Positions 21,139 through 36,100 are shown, counted from the first letter of the stretch. The stretch: DNA of 64,000 bases from Prostheceraeus crozeri (GCA_907163375.1 CAJQUW010004428.1:21358-85357), one strand, 5' to 3'. Notes: generated from the letters alone by a model not told the origin. Made by a program: numbers and translations.

Positions 21139-24100
21139 CTGTAAGAAAACTTCACAGTACGTCTCATTTGTATTATATAGAAGTCATTTAAGACTAATTT
21201 TTTATTACTAAATCATATATCCCGTTCTTATGGTTCCTTTCATTACATAGCTCCATTATGGAAATGCTATACAGTCACTCGACGGGCTACATCGCATTTA
21301 CTGCTAAAGATTAGATACGTGAAAGCTATTTAAATAATGTATTCATCAAACAGTATTTTTTTAACACATTACTGACATTGCGCCTAAATGACTGCAAGTA
21401 TTTATCAATAAAAACTGCTTTTTGAAACAGATAGCGAACAAAACTTCATTAAATATTGCGTTGCATCCTCAGTTAAAAAATGTGAACATACTTGAATCAT
21501 CAATTTTAACCAGCATCAGGAATCACAAGCAGGCCTATTTTACATCTCTAAACATCAACACAACTCCCCATTTAACCAAATGATGATCGAATTATCGATA
21601 ACAAATCATTTCATTTAATTTCAGACGCAGCTTGTGCGCGTTCTAGGTATCCTAAGAGATTGGGAGTGACACCATTAGAGCCACGTTGATTTCCTTCATC
21701 ATTTGGTAACTTTTTTGTTGCCCTGAGGATAACGCTGTTCCGCAAAGTGCTCCCGAAAAAATCGGGTCGAAATTGGTCTGATAAACTATAAATAATGGTG
21801 ACGGTCTAATATATAATCGCATGTACGTGGACATAGAAAAATTCTCTCTATCAGTTGTCCTATGAGTTGGAATATGATCATTGAATATAAACAACTGTTG
21901 AAAAATGGGAAAAACGACTGAGTAGCCGTCGTATCAAAAACAGCAGTTTCACATGCGTTAATATCAACACAACAGCATAACTCTCTATCTGATACTTAGG
22001 CTCAGAAGTCTAGAATTGTATATTTTACATATTATAATACATGTAGAGTATCATATACGAATAGTCATGTGCATGTAAGTGCTACATTATTTTATTTGTA
22101 GGATATTTGACAGATGCACTTTACACTCACGGTAAGCATCCTCTTTATAGTCAGGGAAAATAGGTTTGAAGTCAATTTTAGGCAAGTTTTAATTAAGCAA
22201 ATATGGCCGAAGCATAGGCCTCCTCAATTTTTTCTAAACCTAAATTTCGTGATGAATTTCAGGCATCACCTCCATTCCTTCGGCTAGTTTTGACAGCTAG
22301 CATCAGTAACGCAACTATACTAAAATCGAATTTTGGATCCCTACACTCACCAATGCTCTCAGCATCAGGGCTGTGCACTTGGTCGATTTTCTTCGGTCGG
22401 AGTCCGAATCTGAGTTCGATAAAACACTACCGACTTATAGTTGAATTGAAACTTGCCCTGTTTGTTAACAGACACTTCAGTTAATATCTTACAAAGGGGA
22501 ACTTTTTTGACCATCCTTCGTCAGGTAGGTCAACTATACGTGGCTATGCTACATCTACTATAAAATATCTTTCTAAAAGCTAGAACGTGAGGAAGCAAAA
22601 CACGAACCGAATAGTCAATCAGGAAAAATTGCTTTGTGTATCAGCATGCTATCTGATCTCTTGACAGTAGGGGAAGGTGGGGCAAGTTGGACCATTTTTC
22701 AGTCATAAAGGCCGTCAATGAAAATATCAAAAAATATGTGTTAGGAAAGCGTTCACCACATACACGTATGTCAGGACTCGTGGATTTCTTCGCCTTCTGT
22801 GAGTCACTGCAACAGTTTCAAGAAAAGATGTCTGATTCTTCAGCTTACCCTACCAGTGGTTGAGTTGATCCATATATTTATACGCAAATAGAGTAAAGTT
22901 CTTTTGATATTTAGTTAATTACATAATGTTGCAAGCCTTTAAGATCACTGTTATTCCTGTTATTCACTCTATTCACTTATTAGATCATTCATGACTTCGA
23001 TAAATTTGATAATCTAATGAATTTCGATTCAATTTCTCGCGCAATTAGATAGAAAATTAGTTGCTCTGCAACATAAATTGCTATAATTCGAGAGATGAAA
23101 TCACAGTTCACATGCTTGCTGCTATTATACAACCGTCAGAAATTCTAAGAAGAGACAAATATCTGACAAGTCAGTCTTCAGATATCATACTCGATAGCGT
23201 ACAGAGCTATCGACTTTTTGCGTTGAGGCAATTTTCTCACCACGTCTTCACGTCTGAATGCAGTGATGTCCACAGGATTTGGAGCAAATGTTGGTGTATC
23301 GCCAACTTTCCCAACCACCTTTTGAAGGAAGATAGCCTGGAAAACTTGTCCATCCGCCTCATCAATTCTGGCAATATAGTTCACAAATTTTAATTTTCCT
23401 CGACACGGGATGAATCCTGATTGCTTGAAATCCTGCGCTGATGTTCAAGGGTGCTAGTCAGAAATTGCTTATTTAGTCATGGGGAGCCATAATAGCACAA
23501 TTATGAATTAATTATCAAATTAGATGAGTTTCCTGATGTGCTTATTGCTCAGAATGAGTAAATGATGATCAAGTCACACACATTGAACACGTACATGAAC
23601 AATTTCAGAAATTATACGGTTTCTATTGCACATATAAGCATCAGATGCGTTCGCAGATCAAATTCTCTGAGTTTTATGAGTAGCTACGCAGCAGCACGCA
23701 TACTCTCTAGTGTTTGAACAATTTATTTCTGGTTTGTGAACAAACATGTATATAATTATGTGCGGGCCAGTCATATAACCCTTCTTGTGGGTCCTCTGGT
23801 CCCTTTCTCCATTATTGTTGTATCTCCACATTATTGTATTACCCTTGCATGCCAATTCAAATGCACATGCTCTGCTTGTTGTCTATGGAGAATAAACATA
23901 TTTTCTATTTCTATTTCTATATGGTACGATGAGGCATAGCTCAGCTGGCCCCATTGTGTGTGGCTCAACTTGCCCCATTTTAACCCTCTTTAAAAGTCAA
24001 TAGCAGGTGCTGGAAAAGCGAGAGACACTGAATTTTAAAGAATTTTTAAAACATTACGCAAATATATGAATTCAAATTTATCCTGTGATGAGTCAAAGCT

Positions 24101-27100
24101 TGCAAGAATACTTGTGATGGCATCCCGGGCATGGAATTGGTGAAATCGTGGATATAGTTCATGACAACATTTGGTCTCCAACATTTGCAACGAAGACATT
24201 TATAAAAAATTCACTTTTATGCGTAAAAATATTTTCCCCTCTGTAACTTAAAATTTCATTTCAATGAAAGAAATAATGTGGCTAATTTCATTAGGACACG
24301 AAGTGATGATGCTAACTTACGCTCGTATTTAAATATTTTCCTGATCAACAGATAAGATTGGGGGGTGGCTACTCCTAGACTTTTCTTATGAGGCCCCTCA
24401 AAAGGTGTCCATGTTAAGACAGACACCCGGTTGACTTGAGGTGCAGATGCTTCAGTGTAAGAAGAGCACTTCATCTCGATATCGGTAGACTAAAATAGGT
24501 TTATAGAATAAAATAGTTTCTGGGCACAATTCTCTCTCGAGTTCTGTAGAAGATAACTGATCGTTTCACAGAATTAAATATTTTGTTTATCTGCTTCGGT
24601 TTGCTAGAAGTGTGATTAATACGAAATTGGCTGGGAATGACGGCACATAGAGGAACTTATTAAGTGGGCAAGAAGGAATTCCTTATACCTTACAGAGATA
24701 GGAAAAAAAGTCGTGCGTCGCTTGCGGATTAATGTGAGTTCCAGCAAAGTGCTTCGATTGTCAAAATTCCTTCAGATTCGAAGAATTCAGATCATTGCGC
24801 ACAAGTTTTCTCCATGATGTTGGCCCTTCCGATCATTATTAAAGAAAGTAGCAGGCGTACGAAAATTAGTGCATTTGATGATTTCACATCCTCTCCTCGG
24901 CATTTCTCACTGTTTAGTGCATACACACGGTGCGTCTGGCGTGACTATTAGTGGTCACAACTCCTCCATTCAAAATTCCTTCACAACCGTGTTTAGTGGA
25001 TCCATACTAGTGATTTGCGACCCAAAACGAAATCTTCTGCTTGTGTCCTTTTTTAGAATCCACGAAAGTCCAAAATGGCGCCTTTTTTCGAAATTTTGGG
25101 TTACTTGGCTATATTTAATCGATTACAGGCCAACCTTTGGCTACGAAAAAGTCATTAATCAAGTAACAGAAATTGTAAATAATATATTTCACAATTTTTA
25201 AGATATATTTCAATGGTTAAACTAGTCTTCTCAGTTTCCAAGATGGCCGCCAAAATCAATAAAAGCCATAAATTACAAATTCATGCTTATTCTCATTAAT
25301 AAATAAAATAAAATCTGCATCATCATCATCACTGTAGTTATAATATCTATATAACTTTCTAAGTAAGCTACGAAATGCTCAAGAAGGAAACTGTTCTCTA
25401 CAAGATATCTTTGCAATATGATTGTGTCAACGTTGCGCTATGCAAAAGATCAACCATTGATTGAAGGTTTCATTGAAGCTAGCCGATTACATTCAAATTT
25501 TGAATCCTACATATCTAAGCCACGTGTGAATATTCGTAACTTTATATATGTCGACTTTGTTTCAAATGTTTACTTCATTCGTTGATGGATGGTGAGATAG
25601 TGCCATGCCGAGAAAAAAACCAAGTCATGAAAATAATAGAAAACGGGTTTGTTTGCTTTGCTTTAAGAAAACAAAAGAGATGAGAACAATAACTGATCAG
25701 CAAAAAACGACGATCGAAGAACATCTGATAAATGGACTTGACTGGAACGACGATGGACTACCCTGCGTCCTTTTTGGATCATGTAGAATTGTGATTTTAG
25801 AATACTCCAGAGGAATATTCCATCACAGGATCGACGTTTTTACCGATTTTTCATCGTTATTGTCGAGTCGACTTCCACATGTATTACGGTCAAATACATT
25901 GTGTACGTGTCTGATTTGTGCAATTGCCGGCTCAAGGATTGGTACCAACCTCGACTCATCGAACACCTCATCGGCTTCTAGTGATCCATCTTCACGAGTT
26001 TCGTCATCAGGATATCCAGAATATAGTGACAAAAACAAAATGTTCTCATTTCGTTTCGTCCCAGAAGCAATGAAGGTCTGCAGCTTTTGTTTGACTATCC
26101 TGAAGAAAGGAAAATCACACGTATGTACAAATACGAAGTGACATGAAAACTTGAAAGAGCTCTCTTCACTTGGCGCTACAGCAAATCCTAGTGCAAAGTT
26201 AGCAACCGACGAATCAACTGGTTGTGTAACTTTACCAACTCACACCGGTCGCCCTGTGAGATATCGACGGAATTCCACATGCGCAAAGTCGTTCGACAAG
26301 TGTCCTCAACGATTCTCATCTGATGACATGCTTGATATACAAGTTGATATGCAACTCTCTAAGCGGCAAACTTTACGCTTGGCTTCTCATCTTCGTGCGA
26401 ATCATGATCACTCTATTGTAGAACCCAGATTGAAAGATAGGCTTGACGACAGGAGTCATCTTTTGGATTCTTACTTTACTGAAAAGAAACTTGAATTCGT
26501 CGTGTCGTCGAATCAGTGTAGTGAAAGTCTTATCTTTTGCCACGACTTGGAGAGCTTTATCAACGATATTGTCCAGTGACGACGTATTTCAGAGCCGGTT
26601 CTGAAGTTTGGTGTTGACGGAGGAGGCGGCTTCATGAAAATATGCTTGAGCTTCGTCGAAACCGGTGAGCCAGAGAGCATGAATCAAAATTGTCGGAGGA
26701 GTATGTCCTCTTCGAAGGATACCGGTGTCAAGAAACTTTTTATTGTGGCACTTGCTCCCAATGTAGACGAGAGCTATACGAACATGCTCAAAATATGGAT
26801 TCACCTTCGCATGAGAGAGCTTTGGAATAGCACGCGCTATCCTCTTCGTTTCGCTACGGATCTGAAGATGGCGAACATTCTTCTAGGACTTATGAGTCAT
26901 TCGTCTAGTCACCCGTGTTCTTGGTGCCGTGCCCACCGTGACAATCTGAAATCGAATGCTGCCCCACGCACACTCGGTAATATAGCAGAACAATTCTGGA
27001 AGTTTTACCAGCAGAACTCCGACAGAACTGCCGCTAAAAGGTATGACAATGTCATCCATGTTCCGCTGTTGAAAGGTGAGCTTGATCAACGCGTTGTTGA

Positions 27101-30100
27101 AGTGTTGCCTCCACCGGAGTTGCATCTTTTACTTGGAATTGTGAATAAGATTTATAATGAAATGTTGAAGACATGGGGTGGCGCTCTGCAGTGGAGCAAG
27201 TGTTGTCATGTGGAACGTAGTGCCATTCATGGCGGTTCATTTGATGGAAACGCTTGCAAAAAGTTGTTGACCCGAATTGATTCTTTGCGGGCAATGTGTC
27301 CCCTTCGTTGTTTACGATATGTCACTGCTTTGGAAGATTTTAATCTCGTTGTGAATTCATGTTTTGGAGAAACTTTGAATCCTCAATTTCGTAGACACAT
27401 TGAAAAATTTCGTGATAACTACATGGCTTTGGGGATTCAAGTTGCTCCAAAAGTGCATGCTGTTTTTTATCATGTTGGAGAATTTTGTTCTTCGAACAAT
27501 TGCTCTTTAGGTGTCTGGAGTGAGCAAGCCAGTGAATCGGTACATGCTGACTTCAAAAAAGTATGGAATAGGTATAAAGTTGTATTTAGTCACCCGAATT
27601 ATTTCAAAATGTTGCTGCGTGCAGTATGTGATTATAATTGCATGCATTTGCAGGCAAACTTGTCTTTTATTTGTAATGTTTTGTAGTGTGTTTTTGTAGT
27701 AACGTGCGTGATTATAATTGCATATATTTATAGGCAGAGTTCTCTTTTCTTTGTAGTCTTCGTTTATGAGTGTGAATTATATTGATTCGATCACTGCTAC
27801 ATTGCTTTTATTGTTGCTTAATGGCTTTAATGCGGTGTATAGGTACCTACGATTTAACCTTAAATTTATGACTGCAAATATATGGGCCTACATGCATGTA
27901 ATTTAAGTTTGACCATAAGTACATGTAATCATGATGATAGGATTGTCAGATAGCAAGCAGATGAGGCAGTAAAAATGACTGATTTGTCGACAACATATTT
28001 ATGTCTTTACAACTGGAAGAAAGATTCTTATAAGTAAATCCCACTAAACTTCGATATAATTCTAACGATGAGTATGCATGAATTTGTAATTTATGGCTTT
28101 TATTGACTTTGGCGGACATCTTGGAAACTGAGAAGACTAGTTTAACCATTGAAATATATCTGAAAAATTGTGAAATATATTATTTACAATTTATGTTACT
28201 TGATTGATGATTTTTTCGTAGCCAAAGGTTGGCCTGTAATCGATTAAATATAGCCAAGTAACCCAAAATTTCGAAAAAAGGCGCCATTTTGGACTTTCGT
28301 GGATTCCAAAAAAGGACACAAGCAGAAGATTTCGTTTTGGGTCGCAAATCACTAGTATGGATCCACTAAACACGGTTGTGAAGGAATTTTGAATGGAGGA
28401 GTTGTGACCACTAATAGTTACGCCAGACGCACCGTGTACACTGAATCGAAGCCAGGCATCGATGTGTGTTTCGGTGTGTGCGAAGTGATATCACACCACG
28501 CACGCATCTCTCACTGGCTCTGGTTCCTCTGTTGACAGCTTATTGTATGTCATTTCCAATAGCAAGCGATACACGAATTATCCATTCGAGGAGGAGCAAG
28601 TTGTCTAATTCTGTGATGTGCTATTTCGATATTAAGGTTATATACAATTCTTCCTTTCTAGGAAACCGAGGCGCGCGCAGATGAATCTAATTCTGCGGAT
28701 CGTTTAACTATCATTACTCACTTTTGGTCCCCATCGTGGTCCTTTCGTTGGCCAACACAGTTCGAGTCCGCATTTGCATTTGATCCAGTCGCACCCGTCT
28801 TTCTTCATTATCAGCTGAGAGCAATGAGCACATTTCATACCAAGTTCAACGTGAATGATCTCCTGAAATCAATATGATTGAAAGGAATAAATGGCAAAAA
28901 TGCATGCATGAAGATATGCTGAAAATTACAGCAAGATTTCTCAGCATGGCCGTAGACAATACATATTTCAAATCAGTAAATGAGAAGTACATTTAAGCTC
29001 GAAACTACACCAACTCTCATACGTTTCACGTGGTCCTTTTACTACAGATTGGTCATAAAAAACGTACCACCTAAATTTCCCTGAAATTCAATCGATTCTC
29101 ATGTCTTCCAATCGTATCTCAAAACAACGTGCCTTGCATCATTCGAGAGCTTGTATAGACATGTTTCCGTTATTGTATTTGCTAAGCAGTGCTCAAAATA
29201 TAAAAATCACTCAATTTACAAATCGCAATTTTTCAGTAAGAAAACATGTGAGCATGATAATGAATCAGGCACGTGGAGAGCGAGCGTTTTCGAAGCTCTC
29301 TTTTGATATGTTGGTCATCAAAATCAGTGATCATTTCTTTCTTTGGGGAAATTATGCACAGTTCCCCTGTTCCTAAGTCTACATCTACAACATTGGATAA
29401 GTTTAGACATATCTGTCCTATGCCGATACGGGCCAGAATATCTGAAAAAATCGTCTTTGAGAACATGCACAAAGACTTCGAAAATAACTTTGGCTCATGT
29501 CAGCATGGTTTTCGGGTTAATCATTCCACTACCACTGCCTTAATTGAAATCAACGAGCCAGCCTTCGCCATTATGGTGATCCCGCTAATGTTGGAACATC
29601 CATTGTCTCACTCGATATGTCATCCGCATTTGGCTCATCAATCTCTACTTTTTGGAAGAATGACGAACGACTAACGTCCAAAATTGTGTATTGAGGTCTA
29701 AACATCTGTTGTCTGTGTACTGTAAGTCTTTTCCTGAAACTGTCTCCAGTATGCCCTATGTAATAATCTTGACAATTCTTACATCGAATGACAGACACGA
29801 CATTACTGGAGTAGCAGTTAAGATTTGAATTAACAGTAAAACATTTAATTACACCATTGACATCAAAGTCTATTTTTTTACCTACTATCATCGTTTCACA
29901 ACATGCACATCTGGGTTCACCACACCTACTGACACCATTAATAGTCTTTCTATTGTTCTGACAAAGAGATCTAAGGAGAGATTTCGGTTGTTTGAACACA
30001 CGTGTTATTTTCTTGTCCTTGAATGACTCAATTAAGCTCAAACTACCGCTCACAGGAATAATCACTTCTTGGAATATGTTAGGATTGTTCTTGTTATGAG

Positions 30101-33100
30101 TTGTTATGAATGGGATCATAGAGTTTACGTTTGACTTTGACTCATTTAGTCTGTCATCATTTGTTGTTCGACTCTGCTGGGCTCTCAGAAAAGCATTATC
30201 GATAAGAGATTCGGGATAACTTAGTTTTAGCAATTTATCTTTTAATTCTAACAGTCTTAAATTTTCTTGAGAGTTTTTAATTTTCTTGAGAAACAATATT
30301 GACAATTCTATTCGCTAAAGTATACGGAACGTTATTCAATGTATGCCTAGAGTGAGCCGAGTTATAAGGTATATAATTGAAACTGTCTGTTGGTTTATGA
30401 AAAATATCGGCTTCTACTTTGTTTTCATCCCTATAGACCAAAAACATCCAAGAACGTTAATGCTAAGCTATTAGATTCCATTGTAAGCTTTATGCTCTCA
30501 TTTAAACCATTAAATACATTATAAAAGTCCATAATATCCCCAAATCTCCTTTCCCAAATAATCCAGCAATCATCAATGTATCTCAACCATGTACTCTTAA
30601 TGGAATTACTTATTTTTTCATTGTGAATTTCTTTAAGAATCGTGCACATTTTTACCTCAATGAACCCCATCACTAAAATGGCATAAGTAGGGCCATTTTG
30701 GTACCCATAGTAATACCTCTAATTTGTACAAATAAGTCATTTTCAAAGCTGAAGTAGTTATTATCTAAAACGATCTTAACCGATCCCAAAATTCATTCAA
30801 AATCATTTGAAAAACTCTCCGAAATCAGTGATCTACTATTTTGGAGCCAATAGGAAATAGCTTCCATGCCCAATTCAAGGGAAATGTTCGTATATAATGA
30901 AATCACCATCATCGACAAGAATTGATCGAGAGAACAAAGAGAAGATGCTTATATCTATGCTTCAGCATAAACTTAACAAATCATGACAATTTTGATCTTG
31001 GCTACTTCTATGTGCTAATTCCTCTCTAGTAGTTTACTAGAAACTATGTTTATTTGAAAATAAAGCTTTGCATTAAGTTCATTCCCATGACTAGCCTCAA
31101 AGAGGTGAAACCGGTCGCGAATCCAGATCTTAGTTTTTCCTGAGTTGTGTATTATATATATATATATATTTAAAAATGTATTAAAATATTTCATTATAAC
31201 GGGCATGAAAATAAGCTCTACTGAGCGAACACCGGGATCTCGAGATTGCAGTGCCGAGATCTCGACTATTCGAGATTAGATTCTTTTAAATACACTTGAC
31301 TGAAAGTTCTGCTTAATTTGCCTGTTGGAGAATTTGGTCATTAGCTGCACCAAATTTAAGTCCTACTAACATTCCCATGCCCACGTATTTAATATTATTT
31401 GAAAATTAATTCAAAAGCAAAGGGAATTCCAAGGTAACTTGTATTATTTTACAGCAAGAAATCCAACTAATTTCTGACTTCGTCACGAAGCTATCTTCAG
31501 GGAACTTTAATATTAGTGTTTAAGTTCTTTTTAAGTGGTGGATTCTCCCTCTGCTATTCCACCCACTTTGTCAAGAATCCGGTAATTTAATACATCTTCT
31601 AAACTTGTGCTTTGTTTAGCTTGATATTTAGAACTCAGATTAACAGAATTTTTTTCACTTCAGATAATGAAGCATAAAATCTCGGGAAGCGTTATTCTCA
31701 TAGTATTTGCACAAATAGGAATCGTTAATCTTGATTCATCGCAAGTGAAATATTTCTGAAATTTTGGATAAAGGCGGAATTATATAGGACACTGTCAGAC
31801 ACGAGACTTCTTGAGTCCCTGTCATGTATTACATTTATAAGAAATCACATTCTAGCGCTGATTATGCGACGCGAACGCGACGGTCTGAACATTTTTACGT
31901 GGTCAACCTACTTGAGTGTCAATCGTAACACCGAATGTGGCATCATTCAGCAAGTGCTTGATTTTCACACAAAGGGATTAATGACATTTTAATACCCATG
32001 CGAACTAAATTAGTACTTAGATAACCATAGTCATGCTAGCCTGGGAGTCCATGTAACGGCAGGAAACAATTCTCAGATGTGAGGACATTTTTCAGTCTAC
32101 AATTCCAAAAGTAGACCAGCTTTGTGTTGTTATTTTAGTTTCAATTGCAAATAGATCTAGGTAATTGCAATTAGGCCTATAATTAGACTACTGCACAGTA
32201 ATTGGTAATTGCTTGATATTAACTATACTTTCTGAGTAATTATCACAATCTGATACATAGCCCTACTTGTAATATCGAATTCGAGATCTCGGTATTTGGA
32301 AAATATTGATTTGAGATCTCGAGATTGAGAGGCGAGATCGAGATTGAATACACTAGTCCAGAATCATAATTTTTGACATGGAATGTCTTCAGGTAATTTC
32401 CTATCATGTTCACGCACCCATGTCTATGACGCTAGAAACATTCAAATTTGGCAAGCCTCCTAAGGTCGGCAAACACAAGCATTTTGAGCAATTCAATCCA
32501 CATTTTACCACATTTTCTCGTATGCATTACTGATCAGAAAAACGATAATAACACACTTAAAGACATTCCATGTCAAAAATTATGACTCTGGGCTTAGTAC
32601 TTTTGGCTTAATCATAGAAAATATAGAAAAAAATCAATTTTCCCAAAAATGTCAATCTGCGTTCCATTGGATGTGTTTCCATTCATGTGTTTTTCTTTGA
32701 TAGCGTCTGACAAGAAGAGGAACTAACTAGAACTCGGCAGACGCGCAGTTTCGTAGTAGGCATAGGGTGTACATCATTCTGTGAAAGTCTTATTTTCGAC
32801 CTTCTTTCATGCAGAAACTCGCTACCGGACTACGTGGACAGGACAGATACGAACCCTGGTAAGAGAGCAGATGAACATGTCCCAAGATGGTGTGAGGCTG
32901 GCAGGAATCGACCGAGATCTAAGCAGTCACCTGGCTCGCTCGGCTATCACACAGCACCACTTGCAATGTCAACACCGTCTGTCCAAAGACAATTTCAAAG
33001 CTGTGAAGCTATGCCAATCAATAACTGAACTACGTATAACAGAAGCAGTCCTCATCAGGCTCACCTCTCAGTCCTTGTGTACTCAGAAAGAGTTCCTTTA

Positions 33101-36100
33101 TGAATGCGCTTTTGATTCCTCGTTGACTTATTTTACCTCATGCAAGTACCAAGTGAGGCGAGATCTCTAGCCGAAAGCACGAGTGCGGGGTTTTCATAGG
33201 CCAAGGGACCGTGTGAAGGATCATTATTATGTCCCGGACGAATCAGTCTCGCTGTACTGCCATACAAAGTTTCGTCGGTGGTGGTGGTAGGTTGTGAGGA
33301 GCTGTGGATGCTGAGAGTGTCCGTAGTGCGGCCCATTGTCACCGGCAGTCGCCACTTCGGCCCCATCTCCTCATCGTCGTCATCGTCCTCGTCATCAGAG
33401 GAGTGACTGGAGGCGAGATCCGTGCGCGGGCCGAAATCTGCTGACGTCACTGTGGCATCGTCCTCCTCGTCATCTTCACTGTCGTCTTCCTCCATTGACG
33501 CGGCCAGCTGTGCGGTTGTAAAGCTTGATTATGTCAATGTCGTCAACTTGGTTGCTGCTGATATTCAGCGTGGAGGAGTCGGTAGTGGCGACGAGGTAGA
33601 CTTGTTGAACTCCGCCTCCAGGGTGGGATTTGGCGCGAATCTGGCTGCTGCTCCGCCCAAGGCAGTGGCGCGCATCTCCTTCGGCAGCGTCCCTCCGTGT
33701 TTGAAGAGAGTCTGGACTTTCTTTTCCTCTCTTTCTTTATTGTACATTGGATAATCTATGTATTTCATTCTGCCGTTTACTCTAGCAATAGGCAGGGAGA
33801 ACTCAGAGTAGCCAATACACAAAATAATTTATAAACGTCATTATTCTTCATGCATACATAAAGAATCTCTGACTTTCTCGAAAAGCATTAGTGCTCGTCA
33901 GTCCAATAATTTGACTTTCTATTATAATTATGCTAAGACAATTACAATCTCATTTTGCAAAACTTACTATAATGGAGCAACATTCCAACAAAAATTAATT
34001 CTTAAGCTTACTTCAATAAGTTTTTCAGTTAGTTTGATTTGATTTCTTTTCAGATCATTTGCGTCGTTATACTCCTTTTGGTATTCGTCACAGGTTTGCT
34101 TGTCATGCTGAGCGTCGCAAGTGATGCAGTTAACTTTGGAACACCGAGAACACAAAAAATACTTTTGCTTTTCTTTTTCTTCGACTAGTTCTGCCCACCC
34201 AGGACAGTTAGGAGTGTGGCAGTGAGTGGAAGGAACACGAAATTGACCCCTCTCGTACATATTCCTCAAGAACTTAGCCCATTCTTCGTCTTCAAGGAGC
34301 TGGAAATAAAGTCATGTGATAAAGAAAGTAAATTTGTTGACTTTGTTTGTTGTTTTTTCAGTACAATATTTCTGATATTAGATGAAAGCACGTGCGAACC
34401 AATAAGAAACTAACACAGACTTACCCCTTTAATATCTCTTTGGCAAATTTCTGCCTCGCAATCATTACTTGGACACTTCATCTCGGTGTCCTTGTCATTA
34501 ACATAGTTTATCAATATGTGGTTATAGCAGCATGATCTGTAAACGAAAAGTAATGACCATGGCAGTTTAAGTATGGACACGGAGACTCAATTATTACATT
34601 TCAATGGAACATAAACAGTAAAAATTCTCTCGTATGAGGACTTATTTGGTTGTAAATCAAGAATATACAGTAACATAATCGATGCAGTTTGCTATGTGGA
34701 TAAATAAAGGGCATTGGACATTAAAAATTATTTCTTATCTTGACACGTCGCTATACTCGACAACATCGATATTTCTATCTTGCATTACTGATTCCAAACT
34801 TTAGCAGTAGTTGTGATCATCAAGGTTTGTATGCGACACAAAGAACAACTAAAGTTCTTGGGGTTTGATCTGTGGCTAAATTAGGCTTTTGGACTTCGAT
34901 CTGAAGATTATGTTAAAAATTGCAATTTCTCCCATTTATATAAGAATCAATTTTCGACCAATTTCAAGCATCAGTCAACGTCCTCTAAAACTGCAACCTG
35001 ACATATATGTATTTACAAATCAAATGGTCTACAAAATTGTAACACTGAGGATGCTTTGTATTCTCCAGGTGAGATTTCTCTGTAAATGGTTGAGTTAATC
35101 AAACATTCCTACGATAGAACGAAATATTGATTGATTGGGATATCGCTAGCAATGAACATGAATCGGAGTGGATGTAAAACCATCGACCAAAGTGATAAGC
35201 ATGTTATGCCATGTTGTTGTGCAGCTATGAACAGCGAGCGTTAACAAGACTGCATCCTATCTTCAGCGGGTGATGAAATTTAATGAACGGTGGACCAATC
35301 GGCATTACGAGAACATAGGTGTCAGCTTTTCAAAATAGCAAAAACGTTTTAAACCAACAATTCTGAACATTTTGCCTAACATGTGACCATGCTGATTCCC
35401 AAGATTTACATCAACAAGGTTTCAGATGTACCAGTAATTTCTTTATTCAAACTATGATAATAGAACTTGCGCTTTTAGTAAGTAGTAGATCAACTTGTTC
35501 TCAGTTAAAGCATGCGTAAATTGCATAGCGCAATAGAATCAGTGTGCTATAGTGATAAATAATCATGTTGTCAACTGTTAAATAGCAAATTCGGCTTTAA
35601 TTTGATTATTTTAATACAGACATACTTTAATCCCCTAACTGCATGCTACTCCAAGGGTAAAAATGCGTTTGTCAAAATGTTCAAAAGAGGAGAATTGAAA
35701 TATACATTATCTTAGAAGGAAAGATTAAATGTGAATAGTGATAATGAAGTATGAACATAAGAAACAAAGTGATTAACTGCAAAGATTGATAGGCCTCCAG
35801 CGAAGCTTGATGAAATCTTGGGATGGATATGCATATCAAAGGTCTTCAGCAAAATCTTTGCTTTTCATCCAAGAGACACAATTAAACATTTTCAATCTTG
35901 ATAAATTCTTAACGCTGATGACAAATACATATCTACTATCTAGTAATAAGGCACATTCACAGTAGTCCAATAACTATAACTATAAATTGAAATAATCGAC
36001 CTGCAATATCAGCGTTGCCACCGGGGCCTCGAGACCCCATCCACGCAGGACGATGTCATCCGGGCAGGCAGTGTATCGATGCACGGTAATATTAATGAAG

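Larger units (their letters stand above)
21139..24921. other. HOIL-1-like intron, left part; mostly AT-rich non-coding
   Basis: No exon or gene was recognised. It holds a possible non-autonomous element with GGGGCAAGTTG ends (22669-23992) and a LINE or SINE 3' tail (23760-23930). Short frames here do not look like proteins. Confidence 0.5.
24926..28436 (+). mobile_element. 3.5-kb DNA transposon with about 360-bp TIRs, TSD TACA
   Basis: Ends CACGGTGCGTCTGGCGT and its reverse complement. The left TIR is 24926-25286 and the right is 28077-28436, nearly identical over about 360 bases, so the copy is fairly young. It is flanked by TACA on both sides (24922-24925 and 28437-28440), a 4-bp target-site duplication. 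It carries one transposase-like gene on the + strand and lies in the last intron of the HOIL-1-like gene, close to the exon at 28722-28862. I could not assign a superfamily. Confidence 0.85.

Noticed and set aside
28191-28373. 60-aa - strand frame [17 protein letters not shown], also seen at 24.9-25.2 kb
   Set aside because: It is the TIR of the 3.5-kb transposon read in both arms; the duplication comes from the inverted repeat.
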